From assembly GCF_010993965.1 (NCBI RefSeq), contig NZ_WIXM01000024.1:1-58556 (forward strand): DNA of 58,556 nucleotides. The letters run 5' to 3'. Source of the DNA: Gracilibacillus sp. YIM 98692 (GTDB taxonomy: Bacteria; Bacillota; Bacilli; Bacillales; Amphibacillaceae). Every line of letters starts with the position of its first letter. Positions within the stretch are counted from its first letter, which is position 1. The notes under the pieces were generated by a model, which did no database searches, was not told where the DNA came from, and was given only the letters and a program-made list of their open reading frames with translations. Of this stretch, positions 8,683-18,841 are shown in pieces. Both the position numbers and the translations under genes were made by a program.

Positions 8683-10827
8683 CTACACTTTTGGGACAGT
8701 ATTCTTCTCAGCAGGCAACATCAATTCATATTGTCGTGTTCTTATTTCAAAAAGGATTAATGGATCAAAATAGACTTCCGGATTTGTCTTCAGTATGTTT
8801 AACGATTCTTTATCCGTTTCAATCATTTGTTCACAATCTAGGATTGCTTCTTTTAAAACGTTAAATGGTTCTCTGAAAAACATGTTAACCTCACGTGTTA
8901 TTGATTTCTCAAATAATTCAAACGGCATCATAAACTGGCTGCTTATTGAGGCAACGACTTCATCATAGTTTCCCTTCTCTATGAACCTTCGATAAAGTTT
9001 GTAAAGATTTACTTTATTTGTTCGTAGGTACCCTATAAGTTTCCCGGAATTTTTTAATAGCAAAACGGTTGGATTAAACCCTGTAAGTATCGAGACACTA
9101 TCGATTTCAACGACGTTCGTCATTCGATCTGCGTCACGGATCCAGTCGTTTAAAACTTGAAAATCACAAGTTAATGTCAATTTATTTTCTTCATTTAAAG
9201 TATTAAAACCTTCAAACAATTCGTCTAAATAGGTTTGGCTTTCTGTAAATTCTTGTTCTGCAACCTTTACCCACTCATGAATCTCTTTAGAAAACTTCGG
9301 TAATATGGTTTGTTGAATATAAGATCGAACCACTTCGTTCATCTCTTTATTTAACACTTTATGTATGTTTCCTAAATTACTATTTTCATCAATCACATTG
9401 GAACATTCTCTTAAAAGAGTCGGAATCACCTCATTTAAGTTCTCTTTCATCTCATCTCTGATGATAAAAAAAGAGGTTGTAAGAGACTCCGATATTTCAT
9501 TCTCTATATCATGTAACTGATGAACCGCACCGTTTAGTTTAGAAGTAATTTCTTCATTCAATGCAATTGAATTTACTAATCTATTTTCCAATTCTACTCT
9601 CTTGCTATAAAGATGTTCTAGTGATTGTCGAATATAATACAATAATTTTTCAGAGTTTTCTTCCCGATGATCGCCTCTTGTTAATAAAGATGTAGCAAAC
9701 TCTGTTAAATCATCAAGCGGTTTGCTATCTTCTTCATCTAACCCATTCCTATTTGTCCACTTAGCAATTGATTCAAATAAATCCAGACTTTCACCTAAAA
9801 CATTATATACATTTTCGGAATAGTAAAAGATCTCTTCAGCTTCATTAACGACAGATGAATCTATACTTGAAGGGAAAAATTCACTCCACGAGATCACTGC
9901 TGCAGATACTACGACAGAATCAGAAGTGTCTTTTACTTCCATCCAATGTAATAATAGAGTTGGAACAATATCTGAAAGTTGTTTTATAGAATAATTTTTC
10001 CTAAACAATTCTGTGTATGTCCACTGAAAAAGGTTTGATAGTTCTCCGCAACTTTTAAAATCGGAAGTGTCTACCTGTTGGAAATGGTCATTAAAAACTT
10101 TCACCCACGAAAGATACTGTTGGTCTGGCTTATAAGTTTTCCATAGTGATTTAGATAGATCAACAAACAATAATTGATCAATAGAATATAAAGCTTGTAA
10201 TATTTTAGTGAAATAATCCGGTGCAATTCTTTTTGCATTTCCTTCATCAATATAGATTTTTAATCGTTCGTACCATTCAATCGAGTTTGTCCGAAGGGCC
10301 TCATTAACTGCGAGATCAATAGCATTCTCCCAATCTTGGTATCTTTCAAAGAAAGAGCAAGCAATGGTTGTTACATTTGGATGGTCCGGGTTAAGCGAAA
10401 TTACATTCTTAACTACTTTCGTTGCCATATCTAAGTAACCCTTCTCAACATATATGTAAAATAAATTTAACTCAACCTCTGTATTTAATATTAAGTTATC
10501 TGAATGAATCGACTTGTAAATATTCTCTGCGTACACTAATTGACCAAGTTCATAGTAAGCATCAGCCTTATTTTTCTCAGCCCATTGTTCAAGTTCACCG
10601 TAAATATTCTCCCATTTAAAAATGGCCGCCTCAAAATCTTTATAATGAAAATACAATTCACCTTGCGAAAAACGAAGTTCTTCATCAGTAGTTAGTAATT
10701 CATCCTTTTGTCCAATCATTTGCATTTCTGCTAGGGCCTTAAGTGGATTATTTGTTGGATTTTCTATTACAAATTGTTTATAGTAAGTCTTTGAATTCAA
10801 TGCATTCTCTACTGTCATAAGTATCAC
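8683..10827 (-). CDS. TPR and helical protein, possibly a GTPase-less dynamin relative
   Basis: The protein has 714 residues, no signal peptide and no clear transmembrane helix. Residues about 40-200 look like tetratricopeptide repeats (for example [20 protein letters not shown]). From about residue 390 to the end it is long helical sequence with heptad-like regions ([15 protein letters not shown]) and one moderately hydrophobic stretch, [20 protein letters not shown]. From memory this layout resembles large bacterial dynamin-family proteins of Bacillaceae, but no P-loop (GxxxxGKS/T) or other GTPase motif is visible. The GTG at 10827 follows AAGGGA with 5 bases of spacing; the ATG at 10818 is the alternative. 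It forms a likely two-gene unit with the FtsZ paralogue. The dynamin link is an inference. Confidence 0.6.
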   Translation of the reverse strand: MILMTVENALNSKTYYKQFVIENPTNNPLKALAEMQMIGQKDELLTTDEELRFSQGELYFHYKDFEAAIFKWENIYGELEQWAEKNKADAYYELGQLVYAENIYKSIHSDNLILNTEVELNLFYIYVEKGYLDMATKVVKNVISLNPDHPNVTTIACSFFERYQDWENAIDLAVNEALRTNSIEWYERLKIYIDEGNAKRIAPDYFTKILQALYSIDQLLFVDLSKSLWKTYKPDQQYLSWVKVFNDHFQQVDTSDFKSCGELSNLFQWTYTELFRKNYSIKQLSDIVPTLLLHWMEVKDTSDSVVVSAAVISWSEFFPSSIDSSVVNEAEEIFYYSENVYNVLGESLDLFESIAKWTNRNGLDEEDSKPLDDLTEFATSLLTRGDHREENSEKLLYYIRQSLEHLYSKRVELENRLVNSIALNEEITSKLNGAVHQLHDIENEISESLTTSFFIIRDEMKENLNEVIPTLLRECSNVIDENSNLGNIHKVLNKEMNEVVRSYIQQTILPKFSKEIHEWVKVAEQEFTESQTYLDELFEGFNTLNEENKLTLTCDFQVLNDWIRDADRMTNVVEIDSVSILTGFNPTVLLLKNSGKLIGYLRTNKVNLYKLYRRFIEKGNYDEVVASISSQFMMPFELFEKSITREVNMFFREPFNVLKEAILDCEQMIETDKESLNILKTNPEVYFDPLILFEIRTRQYELMLPAEKNTVPKV

Positions 10828-10951
10828 TCACTTCCCTTATGAGAAAATTTTTAGAGGGCTTATAACATATTTCGTTTGTGCATCTTATTTTATTGCTGTC
10901 ATCTCTCTTTTTGAATTCAAGACACCTTTTAGTTTAATAAAGAGAGACTTC

Positions 10952-10984
10952 CATCAGTGGGGATTCTTTTCATCCCCACTGATG
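10952..10984. repeat. Perfect 13-bp hairpin
   Basis: CATCAGTGGGGAT and ATCCCCACTGATG pair perfectly around a 7-base loop. It lies 124 bases upstream of the TPR protein gene and 489 bases downstream of garD. Neither side has a long T-tract, so it is not an ordinary terminator. The conserved-looking flank (GCTAGCGTTCGTTATCCCCC) suggests a dispersed repeat. Confidence 0.5.
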
Positions 10985-11174
10985 ATTAGCGAAACTTACC
11001 AGGGTGCTAGCGTTCGTTATCCCCCACATATACTTCTTTCATTATTCTAAGTCTGGAATTAGGGGGCTTACGGACGATTGTTCACCGTGATAAATAACGC
11101 TCAAAAAGCTTGAATTTATTATTTGAATGAATTTCAAAATTCTTAGCAAGGACTTAAAAATAAAAAAGGAAGTC

Positions 11175-11281
11175 CCCCCCAAATCTCGTATAATGGTAGT
11201 CGACCAACACATCCCATAAAGCCTGGAGGAATACTTCCTATGACCATAACACCAAATATTAATGTTCATTATTTTAATTAA
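11175..11281 (+). other. Promoter, ribosome site and 13-codon stub; possible mobile-element remnant
   Basis: TATAAT (in TCGTATAATGG) is followed by GGAGG and, 10 bases later, an ATG at 11240 that opens only 13 codons (MTITPNINVHYFN) before a stop. This is a complete expression signal for a gene that no longer exists. The MTI.P start faintly recalls some transposases of Bacillaceae, so a deleted insertion sequence is possible. I cannot identify the family. The rest of 10985-11472 shows nothing else I can name. Confidence 0.25.
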
Positions 11282-11472
11282 AACTTAACATTTAATGTAT
11301 ATTATATAACAAAAACTGATTCTTCATTTTATTTGTATGCAACCACTAAAAAATAATAAAACGTCTAATTGCTATTTCAATTAGATTGACGCCAACTAGT
11401 CTGTTTACTAATAATACTGCTCCAATAATTGCCCGCACAATACGCTAAATCTGTTAAAAGATAATTTTGAAG

Positions 11473-13011
11473 TCAAGTTATTGGGGCGGGATTGAACAAG
11501 CTTAAGTCATTATGAAGTCCCCAATGATCCGCCCACGTTTGCTTACGTCCGCTAGCAACATCTAACATAAAATGAAATATATCCCATCCTACTTCTTCTA
11601 TGGTGGCCTGACCGGTGGCTATTTGTCCTGCATTAATATCAATTAAATCCATCCACTGCTCCTTAAGCGAATTCCGAGTAGAGACTTTAACTACCGGGGC
11701 CATTTGTAAGCCATACGGTGTTCCACGTCCTGTAGTAAAGATTTGCATGTGCATGCCAGAAGCCAACTGCAACGTACCACAAACAAAGTCACTTGCAGGT
11801 GTAGCAGCAAATATTAGGCCTTTTTTCTTCACCTTTTCACCAGATGATAACACACCTGAGATTGGGCTTCTTCCAGATTTAGCGATGGAACCAAGTGATT
11901 TTTCGACAACATTGACTAATCCGCCTTTTTTATTTCCAGGGGTTGGATTTGCGCTTCGGTCTGCTTCACCTTTTTGCAAATAATCATCATACCATTTCAT
12001 TTCGTCAATTAAGGCACGACCTACTTCTTCATTAATCGCTCGTGGTGTTAATAGATGAACGCCATCTCGAACTTCTGTTACTTCCGAAAATAAAACTGTT
12101 GCACCTGCACGCACTAATAAATCAGCAGCATAACCTACTGCCGGATTGGCAGTTACACCGGAGAATGCATCACTGCCCCCGCATTGCAATCCAATTACTA
12201 AATCAGAAACTGGACAAGTAACTCTCTCACGCTCGTTTAGTTTTTGCAAACGTTCTTCTGCCATTTTCATTACCGATTCAACCATTCTGTTAAAACCTTG
12301 TTGATCTTGAAGGGAAATAATATTTGCTTCTGGATTATCACCTGGTATTAAACGCTCAGGAAATAATTTCTCACAGCCTAACCCAACCACCATTACTTCT
12401 CCACCAAAGTTGGGATGTGTGGCCAGATTTTGAATAGTCCGAATAGGAATATTTGCTTCAGGTGCATTGATTGCTACACCACATCCATAGGTATGATTTA
12501 GTGCGACAACATCATCAACATTTGGATACTTCGGTAATATTTCCTGCTTGATTTTATTAACAGTATAATTAAGAACTCCCGCTACACACTGAACGCTCGT
12601 TGTAATGCCTAAAATATTTTTTATTCCGGCACTTCCATCTGCATTTCGATAACCTTGAAACGTATAACCTTCAAGAGGTGACTGTTCTGCATTTGACCTT
12701 GTTGCAATCGGAAGTTTCTCTAATGCTGGAGGAGTCGGAAGCTGTACATATTTCTCCTTCACCCAGCTTCCTCTTTTTATCGGAACCGCTGCATAGCCGA
12801 TTACTTCACCGTAACGAATAATCTCCTGACCCTGTTTTAAATCTGCAAGGGTAACTTTATGTCCCCCGGGGATAAACTCCCGCAATTTTAACCCACAAGA
12901 AAAAATAGTACCTTCCTTAAGCCCAACGGAATTAACAATCGTCGCAACATTATCCATTTCATTTATTCTTATATAAAGAGGGATTTCGTTTTCCGTTTTT
13001 TCTAATGCCAT
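11473..13011 (-). CDS. garD: Galactarate dehydratase (D-galactarate to 5-dehydro-4-deoxyglucarate)
   Basis: This is a UxaA/GarD-family dehydratase with an N-terminal SAF domain and a large C-terminal domain. Family-typical segments are [61 protein letters not shown] and [10 protein letters not shown]. It closely follows E. coli GarD throughout. I chose the ATG at 13011 because AAAGGAG lies 9 bases before it, the length (512) matches GarD (about 520), and alignment starts there. An open frame continues 43 codons upstream to a GTG at 13140, with no similarity and a poor ribosome site. It is the last gene of the hexarate operon. Its product is the substrate of KdgD. Confidence 0.88.
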   Translation of the reverse strand: MALEKTENEIPLYIRINEMDNVATIVNSVGLKEGTIFSCGLKLREFIPGGHKVTLADLKQGQEIIRYGEVIGYAAVPIKRGSWVKEKYVQLPTPPALEKLPIATRSNAEQSPLEGYTFQGYRNADGSAGIKNILGITTSVQCVAGVLNYTVNKIKQEILPKYPNVDDVVALNHTYGCGVAINAPEANIPIRTIQNLATHPNFGGEVMVVGLGCEKLFPERLIPGDNPEANIISLQDQQGFNRMVESVMKMAEERLQKLNERERVTCPVSDLVIGLQCGGSDAFSGVTANPAVGYAADLLVRAGATVLFSEVTEVRDGVHLLTPRAINEEVGRALIDEMKWYDDYLQKGEADRSANPTPGNKKGGLVNVVEKSLGSIAKSGRSPISGVLSSGEKVKKKGLIFAATPASDFVCGTLQLASGMHMQIFTTGRGTPYGLQMAPVVKVSTRNSLKEQWMDLIDINAGQIATGQATIEEVGWDIFHFMLDVASGRKQTWADHWGLHNDLSLFNPAPIT

Positions 13012-13287
13012 ATCATATTTCTCCTTTCTACAAACTAATAAATACTGACATCCTCCCCTATTAAAATAAGGATCTAAAGCTGCTGCAAAGCTTGGATTGA
13101 TGTCCTTTGGTAGTAGGAAGAAGAATTGCTTATCAGACACAAATTCATTACCGTTTAGTGGAATTCCTTATTCTGTAAATATAAGTATATTTTACGCGTT
13201 TTAAAAACTTAGAAGTTGAATATAATTAAACAGCATTGTGTGGAAGATGGAGAGGTAATAAAAACCGATTAGATTGAACAATAGTTT

Positions 13288-14751
13288 TTATTTTACAAAC
13301 ACTGTTTTAATGGATGTGAAAAACTCAATTGCGGCTTGACCTTGTTCACGGGAATGAGAACTGGATTGTTTCATACCACCAAAGGGTGCTTGCAGCTCAA
13401 CGCCTGCACTCTCTGCATTAATGCGAACGAGACCAGAGTCCATTTCATTAATAAAGGATAGCATTTGTTGGATATTTGTAGTAAAGATAGAAGCGCTCAA
13501 TCCAAATTCCGCATCATTAGCTACTTCCAATGCTTCTTCAATGGTATCTACTTTCATAAGTGCAAGAACAGGTCCAAAAATTTCTTCCTGTGCAATTGTC
13601 ATATCAGTGGTTACATTTTCAAATATGGTTGGTTGGACAAAATAACCTTTATCATACGCTTCACCTGAAAGTCTCTCACCGCCTAAAAGTAGAGATGCAC
13701 CTTCATCGATGCCTTTTTGTATATAGGAAAGTACTGTGTTTAATTGATTTTCACTTGCACTTGGGCCCATCCAAATACCTTTCTCGAGACCATTTCCAAT
13801 TGTAATTTCCTTAACTTTAGTGAGAAGCTTCTCCTTAAACGATTCATAAACATCGTTTTGCACAATAACACGGCTAGTGGCTGTACATTTCTGCCCAGTT
13901 GATCGTAGTCCACCGCTAATAGTCGCTTCTACAGCAAGGTCAAGATCAGCATCTGCACTTACAATGACAGGGTTTTTTCCACCCATTTCCAATTGGTATT
14001 TTCCACCTCGAGCTAGTACTAATTGCCCAATTTGTTTTCCTACACGATTAGAACCTGTAAATGTAATGCCATTTACATCAGGGTGTTCAGCTAACCCCTG
14101 ACCAATAACAGAACCAGCACCTGTAATCATATTTACCACACCAGATGGAAACCCAGCTTCTGCAAAGCATTCAAATACCTTTGCACAAGTTACGGCTGTT
14201 TCTGTGGCAGGTTTTAGAACAACGGTGTTTCCATAAATTAATGCAGGTGCAGCTTTCCAAATTGGAATGGCAACAGGAAAGTTCCAAGGAGTAATGACAC
14301 CAACAACACCTAATGGCGCTCGAGTAGTAAACATTAAGGCATCTTTGTCTGTTGAAGGAATCACATCTCCTACTTTTCGTAGTCCTTCACCAGCATAATA
14401 TCGAAGAATAGCTACTCCACGAGCTGTTTCGCCTTTCGCTTCCGGAAGTGTTTTTCCCATTTCTCTCGTCATTGTTTCGGCAATTTCGTCGATCCGACTC
14501 TCAAGAATATCTGCTGCTTTATAGAGGAATTTTCCTCTTGCATCTCCAGATAATTTCTTCCATTTTTTTTGAGCTAACTTCGCTACAGCTACTGCTTCGT
14601 TTAGATCTCCTGTTGTTGACTTTTGCACATGACCAATGACATCTTCAATATTGGCAGGATTCTTATTTTCAATCACTTCGTCTGCATTAGATTCCACCCA
14701 CTTGCCATTAATATAGTTCAAATATAGATTTTTTTTGGTTTGTAATTCCAT
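13288..14751 (-). CDS. 2-oxoglutarate semialdehyde dehydrogenase
   Basis: This 487-residue aldehyde dehydrogenase is complete, with Asn157 (TPWNF), Lys180, Glu255 (QLEMGGKNP) and the nucleophile Cys289 ([10 protein letters not shown]). By position between KdgD and GarD it should oxidise 2,5-dioxopentanoate to 2-oxoglutarate, the last step of hexarate breakdown, like B. subtilis YcbD. The sequence alone cannot exclude another aldehyde substrate. It starts 39 bases after the KdgD stop. A gap of 276 bases separates it from the preferred GarD start, so GarD might also have its own promoter. Confidence 0.83.
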   Translation of the reverse strand: MELQTKKNLYLNYINGKWVESNADEVIENKNPANIEDVIGHVQKSTTGDLNEAVAVAKLAQKKWKKLSGDARGKFLYKAADILESRIDEIAETMTREMGKTLPEAKGETARGVAILRYYAGEGLRKVGDVIPSTDKDALMFTTRAPLGVVGVITPWNFPVAIPIWKAAPALIYGNTVVLKPATETAVTCAKVFECFAEAGFPSGVVNMITGAGSVIGQGLAEHPDVNGITFTGSNRVGKQIGQLVLARGGKYQLEMGGKNPVIVSADADLDLAVEATISGGLRSTGQKCTATSRVIVQNDVYESFKEKLLTKVKEITIGNGLEKGIWMGPSASENQLNTVLSYIQKGIDEGASLLLGGERLSGEAYDKGYFVQPTIFENVTTDMTIAQEEIFGPVLALMKVDTIEEALEVANDAEFGLSASIFTTNIQQMLSFINEMDSGLVRINAESAGVELQAPFGGMKQSSSHSREQGQAAIEFFTSIKTVFVK

Positions 14752-14790
14752 TGTTCACACTCCTAACGTCACTAAATTTGTTCTATCTTT

Positions 14791-15720
14791 TTAAAGTGAT
14801 ACTTTATGATCTGCTGGATATTTTTCTAAAGCTTGCTTTAACACCTTTTCCAGTTCCTTATAGTGCTCCTGTTCAACTGGAACAATCGGTGGCCTAACCG
14901 CTGTACTTACTGGTAACCCCATAATTTCCATACCTGCCTTAATTAACGAAACAGCGTACCCTTTACGCTTTTTTCGTATACCGTTTATAGGTAAAATAAC
15001 ATCTTCGTAAATATCGCGTACGAGTTGTTTATCCTTATTTAATAGTGCTTGATAGAACATTCTAGAAATATGAGGAATATAGTTTGATATGGCTGATGAA
15101 TAAGAATCAAAACCTAATGGTAAGTATGCCGGCATGGTTACTTCAGCCATAGGCATACCATTTAGCCAACCTAAACGATCTCCAATCGTTTGCGTCAATT
15201 CAATGTTTAAATCCATATTACCAATTCCATCTTTCACACCTACTACTTGCGGGAATTCCATAAGCTTCATTAAAGCATCTAATTGTAAGACAGCATTTGC
15301 TCTTTGGTATAAAATAGCATTCAAATCAGTGCTTTGAATAATTGACTTGTAGTATTCACATAGACCTTTTTGCTCTCCTTCAATTAAATACGGTGGTAAG
15401 ATTAAATAACCATCTGCACCTAATTTCTCTGAAATATAAGCCTTCTCAATGGCATCAGCTGAATTTCCACCCACTCCTGTATATACAGGGACATTGTCAG
15501 CTGCTACAGAAACGGCGATTTCCAACATTTTTTCATATTCTTTTGAGCTAATCGCATGAAATTCGCCTGAGCCACAAGCAATAAAAATGGCCTCTAACCC
15601 GTTGTCTACTAAAAATTCAATATTACTTATTAGGCTGTTTTCACAAATTTTCCCATCTTCCTTAAATGGTGTAACAGGGAATCCTAGAATACCTGTGGGT
15701 GCTTTTCTTTGATTTGACAT
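14791..15720 (-). CDS. kdgD: 5-dehydro-4-deoxyglucarate dehydratase
   Basis: This class I aldolase-fold (DapA/NanA superfamily) enzyme of 310 residues decarboxylates and dehydrates 5-dehydro-4-deoxyglucarate to 2,5-dioxopentanoate. Lys163 in GVKDGIGN is the Schiff-base lysine and Tyr138 in LYQR the catalytic tyrosine; the N-terminal GILGFPVTPF is typical of KdgD. I chose the ATG at 15720, preceded by AAAGGG. An in-frame ATG at 15771 would run into the end of the regulator gene and add 17 residues not found in relatives. It lies 28 bases after the GntR regulator gene. Confidence 0.87.
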   Translation of the reverse strand: MSNQRKAPTGILGFPVTPFKEDGKICENSLISNIEFLVDNGLEAIFIACGSGEFHAISSKEYEKMLEIAVSVAADNVPVYTGVGGNSADAIEKAYISEKLGADGYLILPPYLIEGEQKGLCEYYKSIIQSTDLNAILYQRANAVLQLDALMKLMEFPQVVGVKDGIGNMDLNIELTQTIGDRLGWLNGMPMAEVTMPAYLPLGFDSYSSAISNYIPHISRMFYQALLNKDKQLVRDIYEDVILPINGIRKKRKGYAVSLIKAGMEIMGLPVSTAVRPPIVPVEQEHYKELEKVLKQALEKYPADHKVSL

Positions 15721-15748
15721 TTTTTCAACCCTTTCACTTTGGAATTTT

Positions 15749-16453
15749 TTATTTATTATAAAGACTTGCAATAAGTCTTTTCCTCGCGTGATCTAGGTGT
15801 CGGTACATGGATAAATAGGACTCGATTGGATCTCTGCTTTCTAAGGCATCATAAATTTGTTTATGCTGCTTCACAGTAAAGTTCTTATCTTTATCCTCAC
15901 TTGGAATAATTCTAAACATTTCATCAAACATATTGAGTAATGGATCGATAATTCCTTCAGTTATGGAATTACAGGCACTATAAGCGATAATCTGATGGAA
16001 CTCTTTATCTATTTCTCTATGATCTCCCTGTAGATTTTCCATTAGCTCAATATTTTCCCGTAACCTCTGCAAATCGTTATCCGTTATTTTTTCAGCAGCT
16101 AATGAAACGAGTCCCAACTCTTGAGACATTCGTGTTTCTGCAATAGCTCTCATATTTCCTGCAGATAATGACAGCATAATTTCATATGGCTTACTCCAAA
16201 TTTTATTGGTAAAATAAGTTCCTTCCCTAGTTTTCCTACGGACAACTCCAATCGTTTCTAAAGAACTTATAGCTTCTCTCAATACCGGTCTGCTTACTTG
16301 GAACTTATCCAGCAGATCCATTTCTGGAGGAAGTTTGTCTCCTGGTTTTAGTTGACCACTTATAAGAAAATGTATAATTTGATCGATTACTTGATTAGAT
16401 AAAGTATCTCGTTTAACAGATTTTATATCCAAATTATTCGTATCTTTTTGCAA
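15749..16453 (-). CDS. GntR/FadR-subfamily regulator of the hexarate operon
   Basis: The 234-residue protein has an N-terminal winged helix (residues about 15-85, with KLPPEMDLLDKFQVSRPVLR) and a C-terminal FCD ligand-binding domain. The FCD histidines EFHQI, KQHKQI and YRHLDH probably hold a metal and the effector. It is the first gene of the operon, so autoregulation is likely. Two TTGT(N3)ACAA palindromes lie in its own promoter. By analogy with the B. subtilis ycb locus, the effector may be an aldaric acid or a pathway intermediate. Repressor rather than activator is inferred from one operator sitting on the -10. Confidence 0.8.
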   Translation of the reverse strand: MQKDTNNLDIKSVKRDTLSNQVIDQIIHFLISGQLKPGDKLPPEMDLLDKFQVSRPVLREAISSLETIGVVRRKTREGTYFTNKIWSKPYEIMLSLSAGNMRAIAETRMSQELGLVSLAAEKITDNDLQRLRENIELMENLQGDHREIDKEFHQIIAYSACNSITEGIIDPLLNMFDEMFRIIPSEDKDKNFTVKQHKQIYDALESRDPIESYLSMYRHLDHARKRLIASLYNK

Positions 16454-16506
16454 AATAGATCACTTCCTTTCCATTCAGTGAAGTTGTAAATTGGAATCAA
16501 AATTTA

Positions 16507-16594
16507 TGAAAGCGTTTTTCTGTTTAATTGTAAGACAAATTAATTATAAGGTCAATAAATATTCAGAATTTTTTGTTATTTTTTTGTCTGACAA
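16507..16594 (-). promoter_or_regulatory. Hexarate operon promoter with GntR-like operators and a cre-like site
   Basis: On the minus strand, -35 TTGACC (16550-16555) and -10 TACAAT (16527-16532) are 17 bases apart. TTGTCTTACAA (16528-16538) overlaps the -10, and a second palindrome TTGTCTGACAA (16584-16594) lies upstream of the -35. Both fit FadR-type half sites. AGAAAAACGCTTTCAT (16506-16521; core 16507-16520) matches 12 of 14 positions of the CcpA cre consensus just after the start point. Substrate induction plus catabolite repression is the simplest reading. Confidence 0.65.
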
Positions 16595-16742
16595 ATAATT
16601 TTTTAGTGGGGAAACTACTACGTTTTCGATGAATAAAGGAACAGATAACCTTAAACATGTTAAAACAACTAGATTTATCACAAATAAATAATTGGATATA
16701 CTCCCCAATATTAGGAGAAGATCGAGACGGTTCTTCTCCTGC

Positions 16743-16795
16743 CAAAAAGCCCAAATGAAGCAGGGGACGGTCCCCTGCTTCATTTGGGCTTTTTG
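16743..16795. repeat. 53-base near-perfect palindrome with A/T tails; possible bidirectional terminator
   Basis: Two 26-base arms are perfectly complementary around a single G (16769). The core reads CAGGGGACGGTCCCCTG and the arms end in AAAAAG/CTTTTT. It lies 211 bases after the pckA stop and could end pckA transcription. The arms are far longer than a normal terminator. The GGGGACGGTCCCC core recalls REP-like palindromes found scattered in Firmicutes. The remaining sequence up to 17006 holds nothing recognised. Confidence 0.6.
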
Positions 16796-17006
16796 CCTCT
16801 TTTCTATTAATTTTTGATTCTCTAAAAGGTATCTCTTTTTATTACATTTTTATTCTCATTTTGAAGCCATTTTATTAATTTATGTTCATCTTGTAGATCT
16901 TCTTAATTTTATATCTCCACTTAAACGTTAAATCGGTTACTCAACTTTAATTTTTAAAAAACTTATTATCACATTGATACATATTTCAACGTGTTCTACC
17001 TATTGA

Positions 17007-18587
17007 TCAAATTTGCGGTCCTGCTTGCTTTATTTCTGGCTCTACATTAGAAAAGCGTTCGAAATTTGAAATAAATCTTTCCGCTAACTCTTGTGCTTTT
17101 TTGTCATAAGTTTTTTTGTTTTCCCATGTATGACGTGGGTTTAATATTTCTGTCGGAACCCCTGCTACCGTTTCTGGAATAAATAAACCAAAATGAGAAT
17201 CTTGATTGTAGTTCACTTCCTCCAAATCACCATTAATTGCTGCCCGAACCATGGTACGAGTGTATGCTAATTTTATTCTTTCACCGACTCCATATGCACC
17301 GCCGGACCATCCAGTATTGACAAGATAAACACGTACATCATGGTCATCAATTTTTTTACCAAGTAACTCCGCATATACATTAGGGTCAAGCGGTAGGAAC
17401 GGCTCACCAAAACAAGTGGAAAAGGTAGCTTCCGGTTCGGTAATGCCCCTCTCCGTACCAGCAAGTTTCGATGTATACCCGCTCAAGAAATGATACATAG
17501 CCTGTTCTTTTGTTAGCTTTGATATCGGAGGAAGTACACCGAATGCATCCGCTGTAAGAAAAATAATTACTTTTGGATGACCACCAATGCTCGGGCTAAT
17601 CGCTCCAGGGATGTTTTCAATCGAATAAGCAGCACGGGTGTTTTCCGTATATGTGTTAGCATCAAAATCTAACAATCTAGTTTCAGGATCAATCACTACG
17701 TTCTCTAAAACAGAACCATATTTAATTGCCCTCCATATTTGTGGTTCTTCTTCCTGAGATAGCCCGATACATTTCGCATAACAGCCGCCTTCAAAGTTAA
17801 AGACACCATTATCTGACCAGCCATGCTCATCATCACCGATAAGCTTACGATTTGGATCTGCTGACAGTGTTGTTTTTCCTGTTCCTGATAAGCCAAAAAA
17901 CAACGCCACATCATCAGGACTGTCACCCATATTAGCAGAACAATGCATTGACAATATGCCTTCAAATGGCAACAAAAAATTAAGCACACTGAATACAGAT
18001 TTTTTCATTTCACCTGCGTAGGCAGTACCGCCAATGAGCACGATTCTTCTTTCAAATGAAATAGATATAAATGTTTCTGAATGAAGCTCATCCTTCATTG
18101 GATCTGCTTTTAATCCAGGTAGACAAATAATTGTAAAATCAGAACCCTTTTTTCCTGAATCACGTTCTTCATGTTGAATAAATAGTTGCTTAACGAATAG
18201 ATTATGCCAGGCAAATTCATTGATCACCCGAATGGGTATTCGGTGGTTTGTGTCAGCACCGGCTGCTCCTTCAAACATAAATAGCTCTCGTTCAGACATA
18301 TAAGCTAACGCTCTTTTGTAGAGTGAATCAAATGTTTGATCAGAAATCGGTTGGTTGATTTTTCCCCACTTCACCCGTCCTTTTGTAACGGAATCGTCAA
18401 CAATATATTTATCCTTTGGTGACCTACCTGTAAATTCTCCTGTATAGGCATGAAGTGCTCCTTGCTCTGTTAGTATTGCTTCCTTTCGCATAATGGCCTT
18501 TTCGACTAACTCGGATACAGATAAGTTATTGTATACCTTTCTAGAATAAAGCGTATCCATCTCATTAAGCGCCTTCAATATTCTCAT
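17007..18587 (-). CDS. pckA: Phosphoenolpyruvate carboxykinase (ATP)
   Basis: This enzyme converts oxaloacetate and ATP to phosphoenolpyruvate and carbon dioxide, the first committed step of gluconeogenesis. At 526 residues it has the full family length. It contains the substrate segment [10 protein letters not shown], the P-loop [11 protein letters not shown], the metal and substrate segments HRIPIRVI and [12 protein letters not shown], and a C-terminal NTGWSGG. The start is uncertain: AAAGGA is only one base before the ATG at 18587 but 9 bases before a TTG at 18578. Its place between hexarate catabolism and a carboxylate transporter fits growth on substrates that enter at 2-oxoglutarate. 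Confidence 0.92.
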   Translation of the reverse strand: MRILKALNEMDTLYSRKVYNNLSVSELVEKAIMRKEAILTEQGALHAYTGEFTGRSPKDKYIVDDSVTKGRVKWGKINQPISDQTFDSLYKRALAYMSERELFMFEGAAGADTNHRIPIRVINEFAWHNLFVKQLFIQHEERDSGKKGSDFTIICLPGLKADPMKDELHSETFISISFERRIVLIGGTAYAGEMKKSVFSVLNFLLPFEGILSMHCSANMGDSPDDVALFFGLSGTGKTTLSADPNRKLIGDDEHGWSDNGVFNFEGGCYAKCIGLSQEEEPQIWRAIKYGSVLENVVIDPETRLLDFDANTYTENTRAAYSIENIPGAISPSIGGHPKVIIFLTADAFGVLPPISKLTKEQAMYHFLSGYTSKLAGTERGITEPEATFSTCFGEPFLPLDPNVYAELLGKKIDDHDVRVYLVNTGWSGGAYGVGERIKLAYTRTMVRAAINGDLEEVNYNQDSHFGLFIPETVAGVPTEILNPRHTWENKKTYDKKAQELAERFISNFERFSNVEPEIKQAGPQI

Positions 18588-18841
18588 TCCTTTCGTTCTC
18601 TTGTTCTATGCCATTTGGGCTGCAAATAGCATAAAGAGTGGTTACTTTTGAAGAAGGGAACGTTTCTACAACACTCTCAAAATATGCACAGACAACAACA
18701 CCCCTATCAGGAAGACCTTTGTAATTTTCCACTTTCTACCATCCTCTCTTTCATATCTCCCTGGGCTGTTGCGTCAAATGCTGCTCTAATAATTGACCTA
18801 ATTACGAATTATGGCCATAACTTTCTCATATACAATTACCT

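Noticed and set aside
11042-11269. 75-codon open frame on the minus strand
   Set aside because: No ribosome site and no recognisable domain. The real signals in this stretch (promoter, GGAGG, ATG) are on the plus strand.
13421-14101. Several 60-80 codon open frames antisense to the aldehyde dehydrogenase gene
   Set aside because: They are opposite-strand shadows of a well-supported gene, without ribosome sites.
16544-16783. 79-codon open frame on the minus strand beginning MKQGTVPC
   Set aside because: It starts inside the 53-base palindrome, runs through the operator region of the GntR promoter, has no ribosome binding site and resembles no family.
16743-16795. Origin or attachment site
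   Set aside because: A long palindrome alone is not enough: there are no iterons, DnaA boxes, integrase gene or flanking direct repeats.
18588-18700. CcpN-type operator upstream of pckA
   Set aside because: TATGCCATTTG is only a partial fit to the motif as I remember it, and a second site is not visible.
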